From Salaquimonas sp. (lineage in GTDB: Bacteria > Pseudomonadota > Alphaproteobacteria > Rhizobiales > Rhizobiaceae), in the NCBI GenBank assembly GCA_028289365.1, contig JANQQM010000194.1:1-32823 (forward strand): a stretch of DNA of 32,823 nt, in the 5' to 3' direction. The notes beneath the pieces were generated by a model, which saw only the letters and a program-made list of their open reading frames with translations, was not told where the DNA came from and made no database searches. Below are positions 7,812 through 16,800 of this stretch, piece after piece (the stretch's first letter is position 1; each line of letters begins with the position of its first letter). Both the position numbers and the translations under genes were made by a program.

Positions 7812-8465
7812 ATGGGATCAGATTATATCCACGCTCGCGAGCAAATGGTCGACTGCCAGATTCGCACGTCGGATGTCACCGATCCCAATGTAGTAGGCGC
7901 CTTTTTGACCGTGCCACGCGAGGAATTTCTGCCGCAGGAACTTCGTCCGCTGGCCTATTGCGATTCCCACCTGCAAACGGGCGAGCGGATGCTGATGTCG
8001 CCGGCCTCCATGGCAATGCTGTTACAGGCGGCTCGTATCAAGGATACCGATGTGGTCCTGGATATCGGTTGTGGTACCGGTTACTCCGCTGCGGTGATCT
8101 CGCGGATGTGTCAATTTGTGGTAGCGCTGGAATCGGACCGGGAATCGGGAAATATTGCTTCCGACAATCTGGCCCGGCTTGAATATGACAATAGTGTCGT
8201 CGTGGAAGGCCCATTGCACGATGGATACCCGACAGAAGGGCCATTTGACGTGATATTTCTGGGCGGCAGTATCGAGGAATTACCAGATGCGCTCCTGTCC
8301 CAGTTGAAATCCGGGGGCCGGCTGGTCGCCGTTGAAGGAAGCGGCAACGCTGCGGTTGCAAAAATCTGGATCAACAGCGATGGCAGTACATCGGCGCGGC
8401 CCTTGCACAACTGCGCCATTCCGCCGCTTGCCGGATTTGCCCGAAAGCCAAGTTTCGTATTCTGA
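7812..8465 (+). CDS. Protein-L-isoaspartate O-methyltransferase-like protein
   Basis: A 217-residue SAM-dependent methyltransferase of the Pcm family. SAM motif I is VLDIGCGTGYSAAV (near residue 75), and the N-terminal HAREQMVDCQIRTSDVTDP and PREEFLP segments match PIMT-type proteins, which methylate isoaspartyl residues of damaged proteins in the cytosol. Whether it is a true repair enzyme is uncertain: Pcm-like copies next to tolC in Rhizobiales form their own subgroup. The frame stays open 53 codons upstream, but homology begins at MGSDYIHA, and GGGGAAG lies before ATG 7812, so that start is used. tolC follows on the same strand after 219 nt. Confidence 0.85.
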   Translation: MGSDYIHAREQMVDCQIRTSDVTDPNVVGAFLTVPREEFLPQELRPLAYCDSHLQTGERMLMSPASMAMLLQAARIKDTDVVLDIGCGTGYSAAVISRMCQFVVALESDRESGNIASDNLARLEYDNSVVVEGPLHDGYPTEGPFDVIFLGGSIEELPDALLSQLKSGGRLVAVEGSGNAAVAKIWINSDGSTSARPLHNCAIPPLAGFARKPSFVF

Positions 8466-8684
8466 CACTTCGTCAATGATTTTCGAGATTTTATCCACCG
8501 AATTGTTGCGAATGGGCAACGAATGGAAATTCAGGTGGTGATAGTTCAAAGAACAAATTGACCTAGCAACGCGCATATATAGGTTATGGACCAGCAAGGT
8601 GCGTAACGAGGCGCGTGATTCGATACAGGGGTTCCCGGTCGCTCGGTTCCGACCGGTTTATTGCGTATCGCGTAGAGGTTTCAA
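8466..8684. promoter_or_regulatory. tolC upstream region with a weak promoter candidate and a leader hairpin
   Basis: TTGACC at 8558-8563 could be a -35 element, with A/T-rich TATATAGGTT following at 8576-8585, but no -10 fits at standard spacing well. Further down CCGGTC (8635-8640) and GACCGG (8651-8656) form a 6-bp stem with a 10-nt loop in the presumed 5' leader. One GANTC site (GATTC, 8617-8621) is present. Confidence 0.35.
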
Positions 8685-10076
8685 ATGCCTAATTTTGACT
8701 GCAGGGTTCCGATTGGAAGGTCTGTATTTGCAATTACCCTGGCTATCTTTGTCTGGATAGGTCTGGCCACGGCGTCATTGGCTCAGCCAATCGATGAAGC
8801 GCTTGCGCTCGCCTACAACAACAATCCGGAATTGAATGCGCAAAGGGCGGCAACCCGCGCAGTTGATGAGAATGTCGCTATTGCCAAATCGGGCTATCGG
8901 CCAAGCATATTTGGTGATGCGGACTATGGAAAAGACAAGCGGAAGAACCGCAACACCGGATTGGTGACGAGCCTTGATCCAGGCGGGTTCGGCGTATCGA
9001 TCTCGCAGACATTGTGGGACAGTTTCAGAACCCGCAATGATGTGGAGAGCGCGAAAGCGGCCGTATTTGCCAGCCGCGAAGTTCTGCGCAATACCGAGCA
9101 AAACGTGCTGTTTGATGCCGCCAGCGCCTATATGAATGTGATTCGCGACCGGGAAGTGGTGGTTTTCCGTAAACAGTCCCTTGAATTTCTGGAAGAACTA
9201 GTGCGTTCCGAACGGGCACGGTTTGAAGTCGGCGAGAGCACACGAACCGATGTGGCACTCGCAGAATCGCAACGAGCTGCCGCACAAGCCGATTTGAATG
9301 TTGCGAATGCGCTGTTAAAGACCTCGATCGGCATTTATCGGCAAATTATTGGCGTTGATCCGGGCAAGCTGATAGCGCCGCGCGGCGTTGCGAATCTGGC
9401 GCCGCGCGATATCCCGACGGCGCTGAACATTGCCTATGACGAACATCCGGCGATCCTTGCGACGCGGTATCTTGTCGATGAAGCCGACTGGAACGTGAAG
9501 CGGGCCGAAAGTGATCTTTTGCCGACTGTCACGCTGGAAGGATCGCTGACCCGTGGTTATAATCGCGGATCGGATCTGGCCGATAATGACAATGCAACCG
9601 TTACGGCGCGTCTGAGAGTGCCGATCTATCAGGGCGGTAGAGTTTCTGCGACTGTGCGCAGGAACAAGGAGACACTGGGTCAGCGGCGAATAGAAGTCGA
9701 TCTTACCGTTGATGAGGTGCGCTCGGCAATTATCTCTGCCTACAGCGAACTGGAGTCTGCCAGGGCTACCGTCCAGGCTGGTATCGCACAGGAGCGTGCC
9801 TCGAACCTGGCACTTCAGGGAACTGTGGAGGAACGCAAGGTCGGACAGCGTACGACGCTTGATGTCCTGCGAAGCCAGCAAGACGTGATTGATGCACAGC
9901 TTACGCTTACGGATGCAAGGAGAAACCAGATTGTAGCGGGATATGCCGTGTTGTCTGCGATCGGCCGCCTTGATGCCAACACTTTGAGATTGGCCGTGGT
10001 CGATTATGACCCGATTGAGCATTATGAGATCGTCAAGGACAAGTGGTTTGGCCTGAGAACTCCTGACGGCAGGTAG
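8685..10076 (+). CDS. tolC: TolC-family outer membrane efflux channel protein
   Basis: A 463-residue protein with an N-terminal signal peptide (hydrophobic stretch VFAITLAIFVWIGLATASLAQ, cleavage near residue 34) and the two-fold repeated helical structure of the TolC family: repeat 1 starts at IDEALALAYNNNPELNAQRA and repeat 2 around IPTALNIAYDEHPAILATRY. TolC trimers form the outer-membrane and periplasmic duct for type I secretion and for RND/MFS efflux pumps. No pump genes are adjacent, so this is a general-purpose channel, as in other Rhizobiales. An AGAGG ribosome-binding site lies about 6 nt before the ATG. It converges with the adenylate cyclase gene. Confidence 0.9.
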   Translation: MPNFDCRVPIGRSVFAITLAIFVWIGLATASLAQPIDEALALAYNNNPELNAQRAATRAVDENVAIAKSGYRPSIFGDADYGKDKRKNRNTGLVTSLDPGGFGVSISQTLWDSFRTRNDVESAKAAVFASREVLRNTEQNVLFDAASAYMNVIRDREVVVFRKQSLEFLEELVRSERARFEVGESTRTDVALAESQRAAAQADLNVANALLKTSIGIYRQIIGVDPGKLIAPRGVANLAPRDIPTALNIAYDEHPAILATRYLVDEADWNVKRAESDLLPTVTLEGSLTRGYNRGSDLADNDNATVTARLRVPIYQGGRVSATVRRNKETLGQRRIEVDLTVDEVRSAIISAYSELESARATVQAGIAQERASNLALQGTVEERKVGQRTTLDVLRSQQDVIDAQLTLTDARRNQIVAGYAVLSAIGRLDANTLRLAVVDYDPIEHYEIVKDKWFGLRTPDGR

Positions 10077-10095
10077 AAGACATCAAGATTCGCAG

Positions 10096-10119
10096 ATCAG
10101 TGCCGGGCCGGCGCCTGAT
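10096..10119. terminator. Weak hairpin between convergent tolC and adenylate cyclase genes
   Basis: ATCAG (10096-10100) pairs with CTGAT (10115-10119), and inside this GCCG (10102-10105) pairs with CGGC (10109-10112), with a small internal loop. It sits in the 43-nt space between the two stop codons. There is no T-run on either side, so it may act only weakly or protect the 3' ends. Confidence 0.4.
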
Positions 10120-11994
10120 TCATGATACCTTGCCGGAACCGGGGAACGCCACGACCTTTTCCGACATCACTGCTGCCCCAGTATCCAATATGTAGACCAT
10201 TACCGGCTTTTCGCGGCCACGAAGAATCCTGGTCCCGGCGGGCTTGACCTGAAACGCGTCGCCTGCATCCTTCGCCGTTTCGCCAGACAGCAAGACGATG
10301 GCATCGTCGTCCGGATCCATGAATTCCCGGCCCATCTGCTCCAGCCGCTGGGCCAGGTTCACTGCGTCACCTACTATCGTGTAGTTCTGACGGCTGCCGC
10401 CGCCAATATTGCCGACCACGACGCGGCCGGTATGAATTCCGATGCGGATGCGAAGCGAGGGTGATCCCGACTTACGTCTTTCCTCGTTGAATGCCTTGAC
10501 TGCGTTGGTAATTTTGACTGCTGTAGTGACCGCATGGACTGGGTGTTCGGTATCGGCGTCAGGAGCGCCCCAAAAAGCCATCAACCCGTCGCCCATGAAC
10601 TTGTCGACCGTTCCCTTGCTCGCTTCGATTTCCTGACACTGCATTTCAAAGAAATTATTCAAAATCCTGGCGGTGTCGGCTGCATTCATGTGCTCGGAGA
10701 GTGAGGTGAAACCAACAATATCGGAAAACATGATCGTAATTTCGCGCTCGACGGTCGGTATCCGGTCCACGCCGGAACGAATGAGGCGCGCAACCAGCGG
10801 ACGAGGTACGTATCGCGCGAATTCGCGCATGGCCCGGCGCACATTATTCAGTGCTTCAGCCTGATCATTGATTTCGCGTATCCGCGAGCCGGGCAGGGGC
10901 TTCAGCCCGTCAATATCGAATGCCGAAAGCTGCCTGGCCGTCTTTGCGATCGCGGCCATCGGCAAGGAAATGCGGCGGCCTAGCAGAAAAGCCACTAAAA
11001 CTGCTACCAACAGTGCCAGAACTCCGGCGAAAAATGTCCTAATCGCCCGAAACACTTCTGCGCCAATATCGGATTTCTTGAAATAGGCGCCGAGGGTGTA
11101 GGGGTTTCCGCTTGCTCCGGCCAGAGTTTTCGTGATGTATACATAGCCTTGCCGACCGCCGGTCTCCTTGACCGTGATGCCGCTTCTTGAGGCTTTGACA
11201 AATTGATCGGTAGTTTCCGCATTCAGGTAGTCCACAAGTGTCTTGTCAGGAAAATCAGCCAAAGGATAATCGGACCTGCCGCGCATGAGCTCCGGATCGG
11301 CTGAATAAGCGATGACATTGTTGTTTGCGTCCAGAACAAAGGCGGTTGTGAAATTGGAGCGGCCAATCTGTGCGATGATCCGATTGATGACATGGCGACC
11401 GACGGCGGCGACGATGTATCCATGGTTCTGACCGTCGCGATCCAATGGCAAGAACACGAAATTAAACAGGACCGGGCCAATTTTTATTGGCTGTCCCCAT
11501 TTTGGTTCATTGAAATCGCCTGTCAGCTGATTAACTAGCGATGCCTTGGCCTCACTCGAAAACCAATTCGGACTGAAAGGTTCTATCTTGTCTTCGGGAT
11601 CCCGACGCAAATAGAGCAGGGTGCCGTCCTTCTTGTACAGGAACAATGCTTCCACTGCCGGTTCTGTCGTAAGGATGGTACGGAAAACCGGATCGACGTC
11701 AGCCTGTTCCAGGTTTTTGAGGGTGCCATTGGCATATAGGGAAGCGAATGTCTGTACGGACAGTTCGGTGCGGCCAGTTTCCTGCCGGATTTCGTTTTCC
11801 ATTCCGGAAATCAGGGATTCGGCGCGTTCGTTTAGGAGCGAAAATGTGTTGTTCAAATTCGATTCGACCGACATGAACAGCACGATACCGACGGACAGCG
11901 CGACCAGCGCGCCAAAGGTGGAAGCAAGCACAAAGCGCATCGAAAATACGCGTTTGCCGGATCCTTTACCGTTGTCTTTTTCCTGACGATCCAT
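10120..11994 (-). CDS. Membrane-bound class III adenylate cyclase with periplasmic sensor
   Basis: A 624-residue protein: TM1 (about residues 20-42), a periplasmic region of roughly 270 residues that looks like a Cache-type sensor, TM2 (about 320-340, GVLALLVAVLVAFLLG), a HAMP linker, and a catalytic domain (about 415-600). Catalytic features are FSDIVGFTSLSE (first metal Asp), KFMGDGLMAFWG (second metal Asp and the substrate-specifying Lys) and NYTIVGDAVNLAQRL (specificity Thr plus the Asn-Arg transition-state pair). The Lys/Thr pair points to ATP rather than GTP. It would make cAMP in response to an extracellular signal, which is unknown. The frame also opens at GTG 12000; ATG 11994 is preferred, with GATGGG upstream. 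Confidence 0.9.
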   Translation of the reverse strand: MDRQEKDNGKGSGKRVFSMRFVLASTFGALVALSVGIVLFMSVESNLNNTFSLLNERAESLISGMENEIRQETGRTELSVQTFASLYANGTLKNLEQADVDPVFRTILTTEPAVEALFLYKKDGTLLYLRRDPEDKIEPFSPNWFSSEAKASLVNQLTGDFNEPKWGQPIKIGPVLFNFVFLPLDRDGQNHGYIVAAVGRHVINRIIAQIGRSNFTTAFVLDANNNVIAYSADPELMRGRSDYPLADFPDKTLVDYLNAETTDQFVKASRSGITVKETGGRQGYVYITKTLAGASGNPYTLGAYFKKSDIGAEVFRAIRTFFAGVLALLVAVLVAFLLGRRISLPMAAIAKTARQLSAFDIDGLKPLPGSRIREINDQAEALNNVRRAMREFARYVPRPLVARLIRSGVDRIPTVEREITIMFSDIVGFTSLSEHMNAADTARILNNFFEMQCQEIEASKGTVDKFMGDGLMAFWGAPDADTEHPVHAVTTAVKITNAVKAFNEERRKSGSPSLRIRIGIHTGRVVVGNIGGGSRQNYTIVGDAVNLAQRLEQMGREFMDPDDDAIVLLSGETAKDAGDAFQVKPAGTRILRGREKPVMVYILDTGAAVMSEKVVAFPGSGKVS

Positions 11995-12236
11995 TGTCAC
12001 CCATCTGCTATTTGGTAGCTACATGACAGATATTTGAACAACTATCACCATAATTCTCGGTAATTATCGGGTCCATGTGACCATAAGAACCATGGCATCA
12101 GGCAGGCTTTGGTTACTACCACATGGTGCCAGACAGAAAGAAGGCGCAGAAAGCCGTTTTTCGCTTTTAAGGGCGCAATGACGGTGCTATAGAGCGCGCG
12201 AAACGCTTTACGATCGGATTTCGGCAGTGGAGCGAA

Positions 12237-12321
<85 letters not shown>

Positions 12322-12421
12322 ATCCCTCCGGATCCAAGTTCCTACCGGATATTGGCGCTGACCCGAAATTTGTTGGGCTGCCAGGCGGTTAATGGACAAA
12401 GCAGAGGAAGACAACAGGAAA

Positions 12422-13771
12422 ATGGATGTAGTTGAAACAACGCGCGAAGGCTTAAAGCGCGAATTGAAAGTAACCGTTCCGAAGGCGGATCTGGCGAAGC
12501 GGCTGCAGAGCCGGCTTGAAGAACTGAAAAGTCAGGTGCGTCTCAACGGTTTCAGGCAGGGCAAGGTGCCGATCAGCCATCTGAAGAAGGTCTACGGCAA
12601 ACAGGCCATGGCGGAAATCGTGAATGACCTGGTCAACAAACAGACCGGCGAAATTCTGGTGGAGCGCGAGGAAAAAGCGGCTCAGCAGCCTGAAATCACC
12701 ATGACAGAGGACGAGAAGGAAGCCGAGGCGGTCTTGTCCGGTGCGGCCGATTTTGAGTTTTCGGTTGCCTATGAGGTGCTGCCCGAAATCAATGCTCCCG
12801 ATCTTTCCAAGCTAAAAATCGAACGCCCGGTCGCCGAACTAAGCGACAAGGAAGTTAAAGAGCAGGTCGAACAGGTTGCGGAAAGCGCACGCGCCTATGA
12901 AGAAAAGAAGGGCAAAGCCGCTAAAAAGGATCGTGTGACAATCGATTATTCCGGCAAGGTTGACGGCGAATTGTTTGATGGCGGTACGGATACCGACTCA
13001 CAGCTGGTAATCGGTTCGGGACGTTTCATTCCCGGTTTTGAAGATCAGCTGATCGGCAAGAAGGCCGGCGATGAGACTGTCGTCAAGGTAGAGTTTCCAG
13101 AGGACTATCAAGCTGCCCATCTGGCAGGCAAGAAGGCCGAATTTGATGTGACGGTCAAACTGGTTGAAAAACCGGGCAAACTGGAAATCAATGACGAGCT
13201 GGCCAAGCAGCTTGGCCTAGAAAGTGCCGAAAAGTTGACGGAAACCGTGCGTAGCCAGATGGAAAGCCAGTACGGGTCCTATACACGGGCGCGGGTAAAG
13301 CGGCAGGTGCTCGATCAACTGGACAAGGCCACTGATATCGAACTTCCGCAAAAGATGGTCGAGCAGGAGTTTGAAAATATCTGGGGTCAGGTCACCGGTG
13401 AACTGGAACGTTCTGGCAAGACCTTCAAGGATGAGGACACGACCGAAGAAAAGGCTCGTGAAGAATATAAGAGCCTGGCGGAACGGCGCGTAAGACTTGG
13501 TCTGGTGCTTGCCAATATCGGTGAAACGGCCGAAGTGCAGGTCACAGAAGAAGAATTGCAGCGCGCGATCTACGACCAGGTCCGTCAATATCCGGGCCAG
13601 GAACAGCAGGTGTTTGAATATTTCCGCCAACACCAGGATGCGGTAGCGGGCTTAAGAGCGCCGATCTATGAGGACAAGGTGGTTGATTTCATCATGTCGA
13701 AGGCGGATGTAAAGGACAAGAAGGTCAGCAAGGAAGAGCTGGTCAAGATGGATGAGGAAGACGAAGAGTAA
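12422..13771 (+). CDS. tig: Trigger factor, ribosome-associated chaperone and prolyl isomerase
   Basis: A 449-residue trigger factor. The N-terminal ribosome-binding domain (about residues 1-115) has the signature GFRQGKVP at residues 43-50. The middle FKBP-type PPIase domain (about 155-245) includes [17 protein letters not shown] and [15 protein letters not shown]. The C-terminal helical chaperone domain (about 255-430) includes [12 protein letters not shown]. It binds nascent chains at the ribosome exit tunnel in the cytosol. ATG 12392 also opens the frame, but family members start as [15 protein letters not shown] does here, with CAGGAAA just upstream, so 12422 is used. A strong terminator follows at 13795. 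Confidence 0.95.
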   Translation: MDVVETTREGLKRELKVTVPKADLAKRLQSRLEELKSQVRLNGFRQGKVPISHLKKVYGKQAMAEIVNDLVNKQTGEILVEREEKAAQQPEITMTEDEKEAEAVLSGAADFEFSVAYEVLPEINAPDLSKLKIERPVAELSDKEVKEQVEQVAESARAYEEKKGKAAKKDRVTIDYSGKVDGELFDGGTDTDSQLVIGSGRFIPGFEDQLIGKKAGDETVVKVEFPEDYQAAHLAGKKAEFDVTVKLVEKPGKLEINDELAKQLGLESAEKLTETVRSQMESQYGSYTRARVKRQVLDQLDKATDIELPQKMVEQEFENIWGQVTGELERSGKTFKDEDTTEEKAREEYKSLAERRVRLGLVLANIGETAEVQVTEEELQRAIYDQVRQYPGQEQQVFEYFRQHQDAVAGLRAPIYEDKVVDFIMSKADVKDKKVSKEELVKMDEEDEE

Positions 13772-13794
13772 GCAACTTCTGAAGCTTAAAACCA

Positions 13795-13826
13795 AAAACC
13801 CGGCTAGGTTCTAGCCGGGTTTTTTT
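13795..13826. terminator. Strong bidirectional intrinsic terminator between tig and the GPR-like gene
   Basis: A perfect 9-bp stem CCCGGCTAG/CTAGCCGGG (13799-13807 and 13811-13819) with a GTT loop, followed by seven T on the plus strand and preceded by five A, which gives a T-run on the minus strand. It lies between two convergent stop codons (13771 and 13851) and should end both transcripts. Confidence 0.95.
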
Positions 13827-13850
13827 GTTTTCGTTATCAGATATCTGACG

Positions 13851-16800
13851 TCAGTTTTCCTTGCCGAACTTGCCGGCTGCGTGCGCAAGCATGGTGTACA
13901 CCTTGCCAGTATCCGACGTCATGTAGGTCTGTGTCATCATGTTGTCGCGGTCGCCGCTGGACACGTCTTTCAGCAGCTTCTCGAAATCAGCAATGTAGCG
14001 ATCCACGGCGCGCCTGAATTCCGGCTCGCGCTCATATTTTGACTTGATCTCGTCGAAGGTCTGCTCGCCTTGCAGCGTGTAGAGCCTGCGGGTGAAAATA
14101 TTGCGTTCACCGCGCTGATACCGATCCCAAAGATCAATGAAAGTGTCGTGGTCAATCGCGCGCGCGATATCCATTGAAAGCGAATTCAGGCTTTCGACGA
14201 CATGGAGTGGCGTACGGCTGGTCACGCCGGCCTGCTTGTCGGCACCTGCCGGCGATTTGCCGCGGCCGGAACCCTTTGCTGGCGTCGTGTCTTCCGTGTC
14301 GGCAGAGGCGCGCCGCAACAGGTCACTGACCCAACCGCCCTGGGCTGTATCAGGCATTGGCTGGGCGGGCCGTTGCGGGGGCGTCGGTGCAGTAGCAGGC
14401 GCGCTATGCAATCCGGTAGGATCTGCCGAGCGCTGTCGGCCGCCGCCTGCCGGTTGCCGATTGCCGCTGCGCGGTGTCGGATCAGCCAGGCGATCGCCGA
14501 TCGAGCCCTTCGGGCTGCCCCGGGTCGTTGCCGGTGCCGATGGCGCAGGCGCTGAAGGTGGGGGCGTTTGGGTCAAGCCATATTCAGGCGCCTGTGTGGC
14601 GCTGCTTCCAATCGCACCGGCTGCGGCCAGTTTTGGCTGGGGCAGGGCGGATACTGACGTGTCAAAAGACTTGCCCGATTTCGCAACGATATCGGAGAGA
14701 TCCTTGAGTGCCGCAATCTGGTCCGATACGACGCGGCGCATGGCGTCGGCGCTCTCACGCGTCTCTTCAGGCAGTTCCAACACGCCTCGGCGTACCTGTT
14801 CGCGGGTCGCTTCCAGTTCGCGGTTGATTGCTTCTGAAGCGCCGCGCATGGCGCCAACAGTCTCGTTAAGCCGCTCGATTGCACGATCAAATGCTTCCTC
14901 CAGTTCAGCATTAATCCTGGAACCGGCCGTATTGGCCTCCTTCATCATGTTCTTGATCAAGGACGAAAGCACTTCGCTGAAATGCGTCATCGAGCTCTCG
15001 ATTGAAGATGACCTTGTTGCCAATTCGTGCGCAAGCTTCTCGATCGGCTCCTGTTTTGCATCAAGAACTGCAGCCAGTTGTTTCTGGGCTGCTGTCACGT
15101 TCTCTGCTGCTTCAAACAGCTGCGTTGAATGCTTGTCGAAACGGAAGGCCGAACCGGAAACATTCTTGGACAGATATTCGACAGACTCGTTCAGGCTGTC
15201 AGCCGTATTGGCCGCAGTCTGGCGCGTGTTTTCGGCCTGGATATTGGCTTTCTCAACCGATTCCTGCAGGCGGAGCGTGCCGTCGACAATATTATGCTCG
15301 ATCCGTTTGACGGAGTCGCCGGTAATTTCCACCGCGCTTTCCAGACCGCGTGCGGATTGTCCAAGCACCGACAATAGCGACGAGATATCCGAGGCGAGGG
15401 TGGTTGCCACACTTTCGACCTGCGTAACCAGTTCTTCGCCTTCTGTACGGATGCCGGCGATGATCGGTGCAGCCTTGTCTTCGAGAATGCCGGAAAGCTC
15501 CTGGGCACGATCTGCAAGGGCGGCGCTGAAGTCCCGGGTCTTTTCTTCCAGGCTGCGCTGGGTTTGCAACAGCTCGTTTCCAAGTGTCTTGTTGATGTCC
15601 TGGGCCCTGTCGGTCAGCAGCGTGTTGAGCGATTCTGCTTTCAGATCGATATGCTTGCCGGTCAGCTCGATTGTCTCGCTGATCTGGTTGGCGAGGCTGC
15701 GCTGCTTGTCCTCGATGCTCTCGGAAATCATGCGTGCACCGGTGCCGAACTCTTCAGCGATCATGCCCTGGCCGCTTTCAAGCCTGGCCTGCAGGTCATT
15801 TGCGCCGACCTCAAACGCGCTTGCAAATTTGTCATTTGCCTGAGCAACCATTTGCTGGATTGCGCTGGTGCGATTTTCAATCTGCGTAACCAGTCCGACA
15901 TTTTCTTCCATCATGCCGGCGAGCTGTTTCGTGCGATTGGCAAGCGAATCCGAGAATTCGCGGGTTGTCGTTTCGAGACTACGCTGCGTATCGAGCAGCT
16001 CCTGGCCGAGCATCTTGTTGATGTCCTGTGCCCGGGCAGTCAGCAGGGTATTGAGTGAATCGGCTTTCTGATCGATATGCTTGCTCGTCAGCTCGATTGT
16101 CTGGCTTACCTGGTTGGCCAGGCTGCGTTGCTTGGATTCAATGCTCTCGACAATCTGGCGGGCGCCATCTTCAAACTGCTGGGAAACGATGCCCTGACCA
16201 TTAAGCAGGCGGCGATTCAGTTCGTCGGCACCCTTTGCAAAGGTTCCGGCGAATTGTTCAGCGGCCTGGCTGACAATGTGCTGAACGGCGTCAGTGCGCT
16301 TGTCGATCTCCGAGATCAAGCCGGCGCTGTGGTCGTTCATCTTGTCGAACTCGCTCAGCAGGTTCTGTTGACCATCAATGAGGCTGCGCTGGATGTCAGT
16401 TGTGCGCTCCTGCAGCATGTTGTTCATGTCGCTGCCAAGCGCATTGACGATTTCGCTCATGCGTTTGGCGCGTTTGTCGATTTCAGAGACGATACCACTG
16501 CCGCGGCTGTCCATCCGATCGAGTTCCGAGAGGAACTGGCTGCGGCCTTCCGCCATGGCCTTCTGGATGCTGGATGTGCGCTCATCAATAAGCGAGGCAA
16601 TTCCGCCGCCGGCCTTGATGACAACTTCGCCCATTCTTTGCGTGCGCTTGTCGATTTCGGAAACCAGACCGCTTGAGCGGTTATCCATCTTGTCCAGCTC
16701 GCTGACCAGGCGCTGGTGACCTTCGGCCAATGCCTGCTGGATTGCCTCGGTACGTTGCTCCAGCGAGCTCGCGAGCTTTCTTCCTTCATCGCCAACCACG

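Noticed and set aside
12050-12067. ATAATT-ctcggt-AATTAT inverted repeat upstream of the adenylate cyclase gene
   Set aside because: A 6-bp A/T-only repeat is weak. It does not match CtrA spacing or another known operator, so it was not listed as a site.
14137-15843. Long plus-strand open frame of 568 codons
   Set aside because: It lies wholly antisense to the GPR-like gene. Its Ser/Arg/Ala-rich sequence has no domain, and it arises from the codon bias and repeats of the real gene. The same applies to several other 100-170-codon frames in 13.8-19.3 kb.
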